18,351 bases of DNA from an uncultured Lachnoanaerobaculum sp. (GCA_916720285.1 CAKAQP010000023.1:1-18351), one strand, 5' to 3'; counted from the stretch's first letter, positions 8,168 through 15,788 are shown. A program made the numbers and translations. Notes: generated by a model from the sequence alone, not told the origin.

Positions 8168-9496
8168 TTATTTACCCATTGCGAAATTAACAGTGTCCTG
8201 CACAGTCTTAAGCTCGCTGTCTACATCAGCGCCGGCAAGTATATTTGTTGCGGCAGCTGCTACTGCATCTCTTGCTTCATAGTAGTAAACACCTGTATTA
8301 TTCTTTGGTGTCTTTGATGCAAATTCTGTAAGAAGCTTGTAAACCTCCTGTCCGCCAAAGAACTCAACCTTCTCTGCATAAGCCTCTGTTCCACCTGCAG
8401 GTAACCATGTAGCCAATGCACCGCTTGGAAGAATCTTGTCATAGAGCTCTGTGCTTCCTGCAAATGTCTTTGCAAGGAAATCAACTGCTAAATCCTTCTT
8501 CTTTGATCCTGCATTCACAGCCCAGCTTGAACCACCGTTGTTTGAGTAGTTTGTCTGCTCGCCTACACCTGCAAGCTTCGGCAGATTTGTTACAGCCCAT
8601 TTTCCTGACTGATCCTTTGCGGCTCTGATAGAACCCATAATCCAGCAACCGTTGATGGTTCCCGCTACAGTCTCGGCATTCATAGTTGTAATGTACTGAT
8701 CCCAGTCGTTTACAAGTACCATAACGCCTGACTCTTTAAGTTCCTTATATGTTTCAAGTGCTTTCTTTAAAGTTTCGTTTCCTACGATATTAGGGTCACC
8801 CTTGTCATCAAAGAGTGAAGCGCCTGTAGACTGAAGAATAATCATTATAATATCCGCTTCATTTGCCTGACATGAAAGTAAAGGCTTTCCTGTCTTTGCA
8901 AGAACATCTTTGCCTATTTCAATATATTTATCCCAGTCTATATCTGTAAGGTCGTCAACCTTGTAGCCTGCCTGCTCAAGAATATCTGTTCTGTAAGCAG
9001 CTATAACGGTTCCGTTATCAAAAGGAACACCGTAGTTTACATTATTTACGGTTGAGTAAGCCAATTTACCCGGTGCAAACTGTGTAAAGTCAAAAGCCTT
9101 TGTTTCAGTCAAGTTTGCAAAAACATCAGGGAATGAAATCTGATTTTTCCAGAATGCGTTGTCCTGCATAAGGAAAATATCAGGCAATGTAGATAAATCA
9201 CCTGCAACACCTGCTGTGTTGATCTTTGTCTGTAAATCAGCCCATGGAGTTTCCACTACATTAAGCTTGAAATCAGGGTGATCCTTCTGGTAAACTTTTG
9301 CAGCTTCATTCATTGCATTGATATTGAATGCAGGATCCCAGCACCATACTGTAAGAGTGTTGTCATCTGTAGCAGTTGCCGCATTATCTGCAGCTGAGGA
9401 AGAGCTTGTGGAAGCTTCTTTGCCACCGCCACAACCTGCAAGTAAGGTAGTGCACATTGCACCTGCCATAAGAACACTTAAAATTTTCTTTTTCAC
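8168..9496 (-). CDS. Sugar ABC transporter solute-binding lipoprotein (family 1)
   Basis: A 442-aa extracellular binding protein that captures the sugar for the adjacent permeases. Residues 1-21 form a lipoprotein signal peptide and the lipobox LLAGC places the lipidated cysteine at residue 22. A Ser/Ala/Thr-rich linker (about 28-45) leads to the mature two-lobed fold, starting NTLTVWCWDPAFN, typical of family 1 sugar-binding proteins (MsmE/MalE/LacE group). Later motifs PDIFLMQDN, NYGVPFDNGT, INGCWIMGS and GGSSWAVNAGSKKKDLAVDFL also fit. The start codon is GTG, preceded by a strong AAGGAGGACT (complement of 9501-9510). First gene of the operon, downstream of the promoter at 9596-9625 with several dyads. 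By context the ligand is probably lactose or another beta-galactoside. Confidence 0.94.
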   Translation of the reverse strand: MKKKILSVLMAGAMCTTLLAGCGGGKEASTSSSSAADNAATATDDNTLTVWCWDPAFNINAMNEAAKVYQKDHPDFKLNVVETPWADLQTKINTAGVAGDLSTLPDIFLMQDNAFWKNQISFPDVFANLTETKAFDFTQFAPGKLAYSTVNNVNYGVPFDNGTVIAAYRTDILEQAGYKVDDLTDIDWDKYIEIGKDVLAKTGKPLLSCQANEADIIMIILQSTGASLFDDKGDPNIVGNETLKKALETYKELKESGVMVLVNDWDQYITTMNAETVAGTINGCWIMGSIRAAKDQSGKWAVTNLPKLAGVGEQTNYSNNGGSSWAVNAGSKKKDLAVDFLAKTFAGSTELYDKILPSGALATWLPAGGTEAYAEKVEFFGGQEVYKLLTEFASKTPKNNTGVYYYEARDAVAAAATNILAGADVDSELKTVQDTVNFAMGK

Positions 9497-9548
9497 AAAA
9501 AGTCCTCCTTATCGTTACAATCAGGTGAGTAAGCTATAAAAATAGAGG

Positions 9549-9567
9549 GTTAAATAGCATATTTAAC
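9549..9567. promoter_or_regulatory. Perfect inverted repeat, candidate operator of the sugar operon
   Basis: GTTAAATA (9549-9556) and TATTTAAC (9560-9567) are exact inverted repeats around GCA. The dyad lies in the leader of the binding-protein gene, about 20-40 nt downstream of the predicted transcript start, a suitable place for a repressor roadblock. The cognate regulator is not encoded in the window. Confidence 0.55.
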
Positions 9568-9572
9568 TTGAC

Positions 9573-9593
9573 CTGAATTGTCATCATTTTCAG
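9573..9593. promoter_or_regulatory. Inverted repeat over the transcript start with cre-like core
   Basis: CTGAA (9573-9577) and TTCAG (9589-9593) are inverted repeats 11 bp apart. Within them the minus strand reads TGAAAATGATGACA (9592-9579), which matches the relaxed CcpA site TGNAANCGNWNNCA except for T in place of the central C. It overlaps the predicted start of transcription (about 9589). Catabolite repression of a galactoside operon is expected biology, but one core mismatch keeps this tentative. Confidence 0.35.
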
Positions 9594-9595
9594 AA

Positions 9596-9625
9596 ATTAT
9601 ACAATATTGTGAAAATAATTGTCTA
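9596..9625 (-). promoter_or_regulatory. Promoter of the sugar importer-lacZ operon
   Basis: On the minus strand TAGACA (complement of 9620-9625) and a perfect TATAAT (complement of 9596-9601) are 18 bp apart. The spacer contains the perfect palindrome ACAATATTGT (9601-9610), a further operator candidate placed where a bound protein would occlude RNA polymerase. The leader to the GTG start is about 93 nt. Confidence 0.7.
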
Positions 9626-9745
9626 TGGTAGTTTTATACTATTATAAAATATATAATTGTTTATATTGTATATTAAAAAAAGTAAAAACAATAGAATAAG
9701 ATAAAATAATTAAGTGAATAAGAAATATGTATTTAATACATAGAA

Positions 9746-9782
9746 AAGCTCTTTGAAAATTGAAAAAACTTTCAAAGAGCTT
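9746..9782 (-). terminator. Rho-independent terminator of murG
   Basis: AAGCTCTTTGAAA (9746-9758) and TTTCAAAGAGCTT (9770-9782) form a perfect 13-bp stem with an 11-nt loop. In the minus direction the stem ends in a short T run (complement of 9744-9747), appropriate for murG, which ends at 9840. On the plus strand no T tract follows. Confidence 0.82.
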
Positions 9783-9839
9783 CGATATTTATGATTTTAG
9801 AATATTAAGTAGATGCTTTGTCGGTTTTGTATGAAAATT

Positions 9840-10898
9840 CTAGCTATACTGTTTTATTAAATTAATAATATTTTCCACACCGTTTGTTGCATCCGAGTTT
9901 GACATGGCATCTATATACTTTTGCCTGTTTTTATAAAGTTCCGAAACTTCCATTGCAAGTGAAACATTTGCAAGTGCCTCTTCATCTATGACTTTAGAGT
10001 AACCGGCATTTTCAAAAGATTCGGCATTAAGTATCTGATCACCTCTTGAAGCGGCACCTGAGAGCGGTATTAAAAGATTCGGCTTTCTGAGTGCCAAAAG
10101 CTCGCATATGGTATTTGCACCCGCTCTGGATACCACCACATCGGCAAGCGCAAAGAAATCCTTCAATTCTTTGTCCACATATTCATACTGAAGATAGCCT
10201 TCTTTTCCCACAATTTTTTCGTCTACATTACCTTTACCGCAGATATGTATTACATTAAACTCTTTTAATATATCATCAAGAGATTTTCTGATTGCCGTAT
10301 TTACTATAACGGAGCCGAGACTTCCTCCTATTATAAGAAGAGTCGGTTTATTGTCAAATCCTGTCAGTTTGAGAGCTTCTTCCCTGTTACCGCTTAAAAG
10401 CTCTTTCCTGATAGGTGAGCCTGTAAGTACAGCTTTTCCCTTCGGAAGATACTGTAGAGTCTCCGGGAAATTGGTACAGACTTTCGTAGCAAATTTTGTT
10501 GCTATTTTATTTGCAAGTCCCGGTGTAATATCCGACTCATGTATAATAACGGGAATTTTTAAAAAAGCCGCAGCCATTACTACAGGAACACTTACAAAGC
10601 CGCCTTTTGAAAAGACTATATCGGGCGAATATTTCTTTATTATCCTACGTGCCTCAAAAAGTCCTTTTACCACCCTAAAAGGATCACTGAAGTTTTTTAA
10701 GTCAAAGTATCTTCTGAGTTTTCCGGAAGATATACCTTCATATGGAATATTCTGAGCCTTTATAAGACCTTCTTCCATACCGTTTTTACTGCCTATATAT
10801 TTGATATCAAATCCGGCTTCTTTTAATGCAGGCAAGAGAGCAATGTTCGGTGTGATATGTCCTGCGGTACCGCCACCTGTTAATATTATTTTTTTCAT
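9840..10898 (-). CDS. murG: MurG, UDP-GlcNAc:lipid I N-acetylglucosaminyltransferase
   Basis: MurG adds GlcNAc from UDP-GlcNAc to undecaprenyl-PP-MurNAc-pentapeptide, making lipid II at the inner face of the membrane. The 352-aa length is usual. The N-terminal lobe has GGGTAGHITP (residues 8-17), the GFVSVPVVMAA segment and HESDITPGLANK. The C-terminal lobe has the nucleotide-binding GGSLGS and SRAGANTICELLA, then LIPLSGAASRGDQILNA. The motifs differ from proteobacterial MurG (HEQN, GGSQGA, HQ..NA) in a manner I recall from a Clostridia/Bacillus subgroup. The gene stands alone rather than in a division/cell-wall cluster. It is divergent from mtnN, with promoter at 10940-10968 and terminator at 9746-9782. 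Its ribosome binding site is weak (GGAAAT before ATG). A paralogue with another acceptor is possible, but simple MurG is favoured. Confidence 0.92.
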   Translation of the reverse strand: MKKIILTGGGTAGHITPNIALLPALKEAGFDIKYIGSKNGMEEGLIKAQNIPYEGISSGKLRRYFDLKNFSDPFRVVKGLFEARRIIKKYSPDIVFSKGGFVSVPVVMAAAFLKIPVIIHESDITPGLANKIATKFATKVCTNFPETLQYLPKGKAVLTGSPIRKELLSGNREEALKLTGFDNKPTLLIIGGSLGSVIVNTAIRKSLDDILKEFNVIHICGKGNVDEKIVGKEGYLQYEYVDKELKDFFALADVVVSRAGANTICELLALRKPNLLIPLSGAASRGDQILNAESFENAGYSKVIDEEALANVSLAMEVSELYKNRQKYIDAMSNSDATNGVENIINLIKQYS

Positions 10899-10939
10899 AT
10901 TATTTCCATTCTTTATGTTATAATTAAGCCTATATATTA

Positions 10940-10968
10940 AGTATAGTTTAACAAGTATAAATATTCAA
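10940..10968 (-). promoter_or_regulatory. Probable promoter of murG
   Basis: On the minus strand TTGAAT (complement of 10963-10968) and TATACT (complement of 10940-10945) are 17 bp apart. The leader to the murG ATG is about 35 nt. A perfect plus-strand TATAAT at 10919-10924 may serve mtnN, but no good -35 partners it. Confidence 0.55.
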
Positions 10969-10984
10969 GTGTGAGGAGAATGTA

Positions 10985-11698
10985 ATGATTGGTATAATCG
11001 GTGCTATGGAAGAGGAAATTTCAAAGCTGAAAGAAATTATGGAAAATAAAGAGACAAAAGTCATAGCCGGTATGGAGTTTGTACAGGGAAAGATAAGAGG
11101 GAAATCTGTTACCGTGGTACGCTCAGGTATAGGAAAAGTGAATGCTGCGGCATGTACCCAGATACTGGCGGACAGATTCGGAGTGGGAACGGTAATAAAT
11201 ACCGGAATTGCCGGTTCACTGAAGAATGAGATAAATATAGGAGATATAGTGCTCTCTACAGATGCGGTGATTCATGATATGAATGTTGAAGGTTTCGGAT
11301 ATCCCAGAGGACAGGTACCGAGAATGGATGTATTTGCTTTCCCTACGGATGACGGACTTAGAAGTATTGCAAAGGAAATCTGTGAGAAAGAGCTTACAGA
11401 TATTTCAGTGTTTGAAGGAAGAGTCTTGAGTGGAGATATTTTTGTATCCGACAAAGCGACAAAGGAAGATTTGAAAAAAACTTTTGGCGGATACTGTACT
11501 GAAATGGAGGGTGCCGCAATAGCACAGGTTGCATATTTGAACGGAATTAAAGCGCTTATAGTTAGAGCCATATCCGATAAGGCGGATGACAGTGCGAGTA
11601 TGGATTATGCCGAGTTTGAAAGAAAGGCAATAGAAAATTGTGTGAAGCTTACTACAAGATTGATAGAAACTATTGATACTTCCTACTATTGCCAATAG
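10985..11698 (+). CDS. mtnN: 5'-methylthioadenosine/S-adenosylhomocysteine nucleosidase
   Basis: MTAN (Pfs) cleaves adenine from methylthioadenosine, S-adenosylhomocysteine and 5'-deoxyadenosine, clearing by-products of SAM-dependent reactions and supplying S-ribosylhomocysteine. The 237-aa length is typical. Residues IGAMEEE place the proton-abstracting Glu at residue 11 (Glu12 in E. coli). SGIGKVNAAACTQ and NTGIAGSL are the purine-phosphorylase-fold signatures. EMEGAAIAQVA gives Met174/Glu175 for ribose binding, and RAISDKAD supplies the catalytic Asp198. The ATG follows GAGGAG (10973-10978) by 6 nt. Transcribed away from murG. The C-terminal codons form an odd 17-nt palindrome across the stop (11684-11700). 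pgi begins 95 nt downstream on the same strand, so co-transcription is possible but not shown. Confidence 0.96.
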   Translation: MIGIIGAMEEEISKLKEIMENKETKVIAGMEFVQGKIRGKSVTVVRSGIGKVNAAACTQILADRFGVGTVINTGIAGSLKNEINIGDIVLSTDAVIHDMNVEGFGYPRGQVPRMDVFAFPTDDGLRSIAKEICEKELTDISVFEGRVLSGDIFVSDKATKEDLKKTFGGYCTEMEGAAIAQVAYLNGIKALIVRAISDKADDSASMDYAEFERKAIENCVKLTTRLIETIDTSYYCQ

Positions 11699-11700
11699 TA
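11684..11700. repeat. 17-nt odd palindrome across the mtnN stop codon
   Basis: TACTATTG (11684-11691), a central C, and CAATAGTA (11693-11700) are perfect inverted repeats. The TAG stop lies within it. As RNA it can fold as a short ACTATT/AATAGT hairpin; as DNA it resembles an operator half-site pair upstream of pgi. There is no T tract, so it is not a good terminator. Confidence 0.6.
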
Positions 11701-11793
11701 TATAGTTGTTATAAAATAAAAACAGTATATTGTTTTAGAAAATTATGGTTATATATGACCGTAACACATTATAAATACAGAAAGGCGTGTAAT

Positions 11794-13146
11794 ATGAACA
11801 AGACAGTAAGTTTTGATTATTCAAAAGCAATGGCATTTTTAGGTGAGGATGAGCTTCAAAATTTTAAAACAACCACATTGAATGCCAGAGATACATTATT
11901 ATCAAAGTCGGGAGCAGGGTCCGATTTCTTGGGTTGGATCGATCTTCCTGTGTACTATGATAAGGAAGAGTTTGAAAGAATAAAGACTACAGCAAAGAGA
12001 ATACAAAATGATTCAGATGTACTCTTGGTGGTAGGTATCGGAGGTTCATATCTTGGTGCCAGAGCCGCAATAGAGTTTTTGAGCCACAGCTTTTACAACT
12101 GTCTGGACAAATCTCAGAGAAAAACACCACAGATAATATTTTGCGGAAATTCAATATCATCAAAGTATATAGCCGATTTGAAGGATGTTTTGAAGGATAA
12201 GGATTTTTCTATAAATATAATATCAAAGTCGGGAACTACAACAGAGCCGGCTATCAGTTTCAGAGTATTTAAAGAACTTCTCATAGAAAAGTACGGAAGA
12301 GAAGAAGCAAATAAAAGAATTTATGCAACAACAGATAAGGCAAGGGGTGCACTTAAATCACTTGCTAACGAAGAAGGATATGAGAGCTTCGTAGTACCTG
12401 ATGATATAGGTGGAAGATTCTCTGTACTTACAGCTGTAGGTCTGCTTCCGATAGCGGTTGCGGGAATAGATATTGATGAGCTTATGGCAGGTGCCGCAGC
12501 TATGAGAGAAGAAGTAATCGGAAAGCCTTTTGAGGAGAATCCTTCTTTATTATATGCAGCAATCAGAAATATATTCCTGAGAAAAGGAAAGAATGTGGAA
12601 GTTACGGCAAATTATGAGCCGAGCCTTCACTATGTATCTGAATGGGTAAAACAGCTTTTTGGTGAGAGTGAAGGAAAGGACGGCAGAGGTATTTTCCCGG
12701 CTGCTGTGGACTTGACAACAGACTTGCACTCCATGGGACAGTATATCCAGGACGGTGGCAGGATGTTGTTTGAAACCGTACTTGATATTGAAGAGTCACC
12801 TGTAGAGATCCTTTTAAAAGAAGAAGAGACGGATACGGACGGTATGAATTACTTGGCAGGAAAGAGTGTGGATTTTGTAAACAAGTCTGCAATGAACGGA
12901 ACAATACTTGCACATACAGACGGTGATGTTCCGAATCTTAAAATAAATATACCTAATGAGAGTCCTTTCTCACTTGGAAGTTTATTCTATTTCTATGAAT
13001 TTGCATGTGGTGTGAGCGGATACATACTTGGTGTAAATCCGTTCAATCAGCCAGGCGTTGAAAGTTACAAGAGCAATATGTTTGCACTGCTTGGAAAACC
13101 GGGATATGAAAGTCAGAGAGAAGAACTTTTAAAGAGGCTTAACTAA
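11794..13146 (+). CDS. pgi: Glucose-6-phosphate isomerase
   Basis: Pgi interconverts glucose 6-phosphate and fructose 6-phosphate in glycolysis. With the ATG at 11794 it has 450 aa, the usual Firmicute size, and starts MNKTVSFDYSKA. The frame is open back to 11689, but that stretch overlaps mtnN and has no family resemblance. GAAAGG (11780-11785) lies 8 nt before the ATG. Motifs: GIGGSYLGARAA (81-92) and SKSGTTTEPA (144-153) bind the sugar phosphate. GESEGKDGRG holds Glu291, the proton-transfer residue. DLHSMGQYIQ holds His312, and QPGVESYK near the C-terminus holds Lys426. It heads a tight gene run ending in a ROK sugar kinase. I found no confident promoter in the 95 nt upstream. Confidence 0.97.
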   Translation: MNKTVSFDYSKAMAFLGEDELQNFKTTTLNARDTLLSKSGAGSDFLGWIDLPVYYDKEEFERIKTTAKRIQNDSDVLLVVGIGGSYLGARAAIEFLSHSFYNCLDKSQRKTPQIIFCGNSISSKYIADLKDVLKDKDFSINIISKSGTTTEPAISFRVFKELLIEKYGREEANKRIYATTDKARGALKSLANEEGYESFVVPDDIGGRFSVLTAVGLLPIAVAGIDIDELMAGAAAMREEVIGKPFEENPSLLYAAIRNIFLRKGKNVEVTANYEPSLHYVSEWVKQLFGESEGKDGRGIFPAAVDLTTDLHSMGQYIQDGGRMLFETVLDIEESPVEILLKEEETDTDGMNYLAGKSVDFVNKSAMNGTILAHTDGDVPNLKINIPNESPFSLGSLFYFYEFACGVSGYILGVNPFNQPGVESYKSNMFALLGKPGYESQREELLKRLN

Positions 13147-13148
13147 AG

Positions 13149-13415
13149 ATGTTCAGGCTTTGGGGAAAGATATTCAAAGACAATCGATTGTTAAAAGACC
13201 ATGTTGCAACAGATGTCGATTACAGTAAAGACAGAAAAACAATGATATTTGATGCGATAAGAGAGATATGTCATGAATTTGATATAGCAGAACCTATATG
13301 GCTTTTGCCTAATATAGATGACTTTGCTTATAGAGGTAAAGTAAGATTTAATGCTGACAACTTTATAGAACAAATAGATTTTGACTATCTGGAAATACAA
13401 ATAATAGAAGAATAA
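13149..13415 (+). CDS. Small conserved-type hypothetical protein, 88 aa
   Basis: Starts 2 nt after the pgi stop and ends 18 nt before the next gene, so it is part of the operon. AGAGG at 13133-13137 inside the end of pgi is 11 nt from the ATG, a long spacing that suggests coupling to pgi translation. The protein is small, acidic and soluble, with no signal peptide, membrane segment or cysteine pair. It begins MFRLWGKIFKDNRLL and ends in an acidic, aromatic segment (NFIEQIDFDYLEIQIIEE). Central features are REICHEFDIAEPIWL. From memory, short proteins with a similar FD-PIWL-FIE-IDFDYLEI pattern occur in many Lachnospiraceae, but I know no assigned function. The opposite-strand frame here is a shadow. 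Confidence 0.85.
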   Translation: MFRLWGKIFKDNRLLKDHVATDVDYSKDRKTMIFDAIREICHEFDIAEPIWLLPNIDDFAYRGKVRFNADNFIEQIDFDYLEIQIIEE

Positions 13416-13433
13416 TAAAATGGAGAGTGTATT

Positions 13434-14528
13434 ATGGCAGAACCTATTTTAGACTATGACAGTTTTTTTGAAGGTGCAAAAAGTGCCCTGCTGGAGCTTG
13501 ACACATTGAGTACAGAAGAGGAAAGGCTCAGAGCTGAAGGTGACAGAGTAACCAAAGCTATAGAAGCTGAGAAGAAAGCCACGGAAGGCAGAATAGCCGA
13601 GACCACATCTAAAAGATTAAAAGAGATAACATCCACATATGATGCCGAGATTAAAAAGGCTGAAGATATCCGAAAATCTTTGGAGGCAAAGAAGGGTAAG
13701 GCAAAGAGTAAAAAGGTAAGTGAAAGAATTGCCGATGAAACTAAAGATTTGCACGATCATATAGCAAATACAAAATCTGAAATAAAAAGTGAGATAAAAA
13801 AAGAAAAATTGCCGGGATTTTGCGGAGGAAGATTGTATCACACATTTTATTTCCCGCACAAATTCTTTGATTTTGTAAAGATAGTTTTAGCTGTACTTGT
13901 AATATTCCTTGCAATACCTATGGTAATTTATAAGCTGATACCGAATCACAGAACTATATATTTACCTTTTATTTGCTTTGCGGTTATTATTTTGATAGGC
14001 GGATTGTATATATTGATAGGAAATCTTACAAAAGCAAGACATAGAGACAGCCTGCTTAAGATAAGAGCTATGAGAGATACTATTGACAATGATTTTAAGA
14101 GAATCAAGCTTATAACAAAAGAGATAAATAACGACTCGTCAGAGGAAAAGTATGATTTGGGAGCTTTTGATGCCGAGATAGAAGAAGCAAAGATTAATGT
14201 ACAGAGTATAAAGGATAAGAAAACTGCAGCTTTAAGCGAGTTTGAAAACAGTACAAAGAAAATTATTGCAGATGAGATAACGGATAATTCAAGAGAAAAA
14301 CTTGAGAGTCTGAACAATGAACTTGAGGTGACAAAGCAAAGCCTCACAAGTATAGCTGCAAGAAGATCGGAGATAAACTTAGATATATCCGATAAGTATG
14401 AATCATATCTTGGAAGAGACTTTTTACAGCCGTCAAAGATAGAGGCTTTACAAAAACTTATAAGTGACAATGAAGCCGCTAATTTAAGCGAGGCTATAGA
14501 TCTGTACCAAAAAAGACAAAACGGATAA
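13434..14528 (+). CDS. Membrane protein with two central TM helices flanked by coiled coils, function unknown
   Basis: 364 aa; the ATG follows GGAGAG (13422-13427) by 6 nt. Residues about 20-125 are a charged Lys/Glu/Ala-rich coiled coil. They are followed by LPGFCGGRLYHTFYFPHKF and two hydrophobic helices at about 147-169 and 174-197, separated by a very short turn (PNHRTIY). A second coiled coil covers about 203-350. The hairpin topology puts both coiled-coil arms on the same side, probably the cytoplasm, with only a tiny external loop. No signal peptide or enzymatic motif is seen. The next gene starts 3 nt after its stop and encodes a membrane-anchored propeller-like protein, so the two may form a complex. 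An antisense frame at 13946-14701 reads through this gene and the next gene's start; its Ser/Leu composition marks it as the complement of coiled-coil codons. Confidence 0.85.
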   Translation: MAEPILDYDSFFEGAKSALLELDTLSTEEERLRAEGDRVTKAIEAEKKATEGRIAETTSKRLKEITSTYDAEIKKAEDIRKSLEAKKGKAKSKKVSERIADETKDLHDHIANTKSEIKSEIKKEKLPGFCGGRLYHTFYFPHKFFDFVKIVLAVLVIFLAIPMVIYKLIPNHRTIYLPFICFAVIILIGGLYILIGNLTKARHRDSLLKIRAMRDTIDNDFKRIKLITKEINNDSSEEKYDLGAFDAEIEEAKINVQSIKDKKTAALSEFENSTKKIIADEITDNSREKLESLNNELEVTKQSLTSIAARRSEINLDISDKYESYLGRDFLQPSKIEALQKLISDNEAANLSEAIDLYQKRQNG

Positions 14529-14531
14529 GAG

Positions 14532-15773
14532 ATGATAGAAGATAAGGAAATAAAGAAGCGGGAGCTTAAAGACAGAATAATAGTAACTGCCGATCTTGAT
14601 GAGAAAAATGCTCCAAGATCCAGAAGAAGACAAAATGTCAACTTTTTTGTAGAAAGGGGGAGGTTTATCCTCCTCCTGCTTGCTTTAATAACTGCTTTCA
14701 CAGTTGTATTTACATTAATAAAGCGGTATAAGAGTTATGATAAATTCAAACTGAAATGGATTCATGAACTCAGTGAGGGCAGCCTTGTAGGTTATGAGAA
14801 GCTTGGTAACGGTTTTTTAAAGTATTCAAAAGACGGTGCATTGTATTTAAAGCCCGGCGGAAAAGAAGTGTGGATAGAAAGCTACGAGATGTCAAATCCG
14901 AAGATCGATAATAACGGTAAATATGTGATAATATTTGATGTCGGAGGAAATGATCTTGAAAGCTACACAAAAGACGGCAGGGTTGCGGCTATAGGTACCG
15001 ATTTACCGATACTTAAGGCCGTTGTATCAAAAACCGGTATAATTACCATATTGGTAGAAGATTCAAATTCCACATATATATTTTTCTATAATAAAGAGGG
15101 CGAACAGCTTAACATAAGTATAAAGTCAAAGCTTGCCGGAGACGGCTTTCCTACAGATATAGCATTGTCACCTGACGGAACCGCACTTATGGCAACATTC
15201 CAGTACTTAAAGGGCAGTTCAATGATGGGAAGAGTCGTTTTTTATGATTTCTCGGAAATCGGACAAAATATGCCGAATAGAGTTGTAGGCGGTTTTGATG
15301 AAGAGTTTGTCTCTTCAATGGTAGCAAGAGTAAGGTATTTTGATAAAATAAATTCGGTAGCAATTGCATCTGACGGACTTTATTTCTTCTCATCAAAGAA
15401 TGTTGCTTCTCCAAAGCTTATTAAGACAATAAAGGCTGAAGAAGATATTGAAGCTGTGGACTTTGAGGGAAATAAACTTTGTGTAGTATATAAAAATACA
15501 TCGGAAAAATTTAATCACACATTATATATATACTCAAAAGAAGGCGATGTTATTTTGAAAAAAGAGTTTTTGGGAGATTTTTCAAATCTTGATATGCAAA
15601 AAGGGTATATTTATCTGACAAAGGATGATAAGGCGATAATAATGAACACGGCAGGTGTAATAAAATACAGCGGCAGCCTTGATTCAAATATACATAAGAT
15701 TGTAAAAAGAGGGTTGTTATCAGGATTTACAATACTTGGAGATAATGACTTTAGAGGAATAGTACTTAAGTAA
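14532..15773 (+). CDS. DUF5711-like membrane-anchored probable beta-propeller protein
   Basis: 413 aa. A charged cytoplasmic N-terminus (1-42, with RSRRRQ) precedes one transmembrane helix at about 43-64. The remaining 350 residues would be outside the membrane. This region is built of short repeated beta units containing KDGALYLKPGG, TKDGRVAAIG, NKEGEQLN, SPDGTALMA, SKEGDVILK and NTAGVIKYSG, the turn pattern of beta-propellers. In length and layout it matches what I recall as DUF5711 in Lachnospiraceae; function unknown. No enzymatic motif or cysteine is evident in the propeller apart from one LCVVY. The ribosome binding site is weak (GGATAAGAG running into the ATG), and the start is 3 nt after the previous stop, so coupled translation is likely. 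It sits directly before the glucokinase gene. Confidence 0.83.
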   Translation: MIEDKEIKKRELKDRIIVTADLDEKNAPRSRRRQNVNFFVERGRFILLLLALITAFTVVFTLIKRYKSYDKFKLKWIHELSEGSLVGYEKLGNGFLKYSKDGALYLKPGGKEVWIESYEMSNPKIDNNGKYVIIFDVGGNDLESYTKDGRVAAIGTDLPILKAVVSKTGIITILVEDSNSTYIFFYNKEGEQLNISIKSKLAGDGFPTDIALSPDGTALMATFQYLKGSSMMGRVVFYDFSEIGQNMPNRVVGGFDEEFVSSMVARVRYFDKINSVAIASDGLYFFSSKNVASPKLIKTIKAEEDIEAVDFEGNKLCVVYKNTSEKFNHTLYIYSKEGDVILKKEFLGDFSNLDMQKGYIYLTKDDKAIIMNTAGVIKYSGSLDSNIHKIVKRGLLSGFTILGDNDFRGIVLK

Positions 15774-15788
15774 TATAAAGGAGAAAAT

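Larger units (their letters stand above)
9497..9839. other. 343-bp intergenic region between sugar operon and murG
   Basis: From the operon side it holds the Shine-Dalgarno (9501-9510), the dyads at 9549-9567 and 9573-9593, the promoter 9596-9625, then about 120 bp of very AT-rich DNA with no gene or clear motif. It ends with the murG terminator (9746-9782) and about 57 bp before the murG stop. The AT-rich tract upstream of the -35 could be an UP-like or activator-binding region. Confidence 0.7.

Noticed and set aside
10351..10755. 134-aa open frame on the plus strand inside murG
   Set aside because: Fully antisense to a well-supported gene; no ribosome binding site or family features.
11689..11793. 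35-residue N-terminal extension of pgi overlapping mtnN
   Set aside because: No family resemblance and no ribosome binding site; ATG at 11794 has GAAAGG upstream and gives the standard 450 aa.
13946..14701. 251-aa open frame on the minus strand
   Set aside because: Complement of coiled-coil codons of the two plus-strand genes, Ser/Leu biased, no start signal or independent support.
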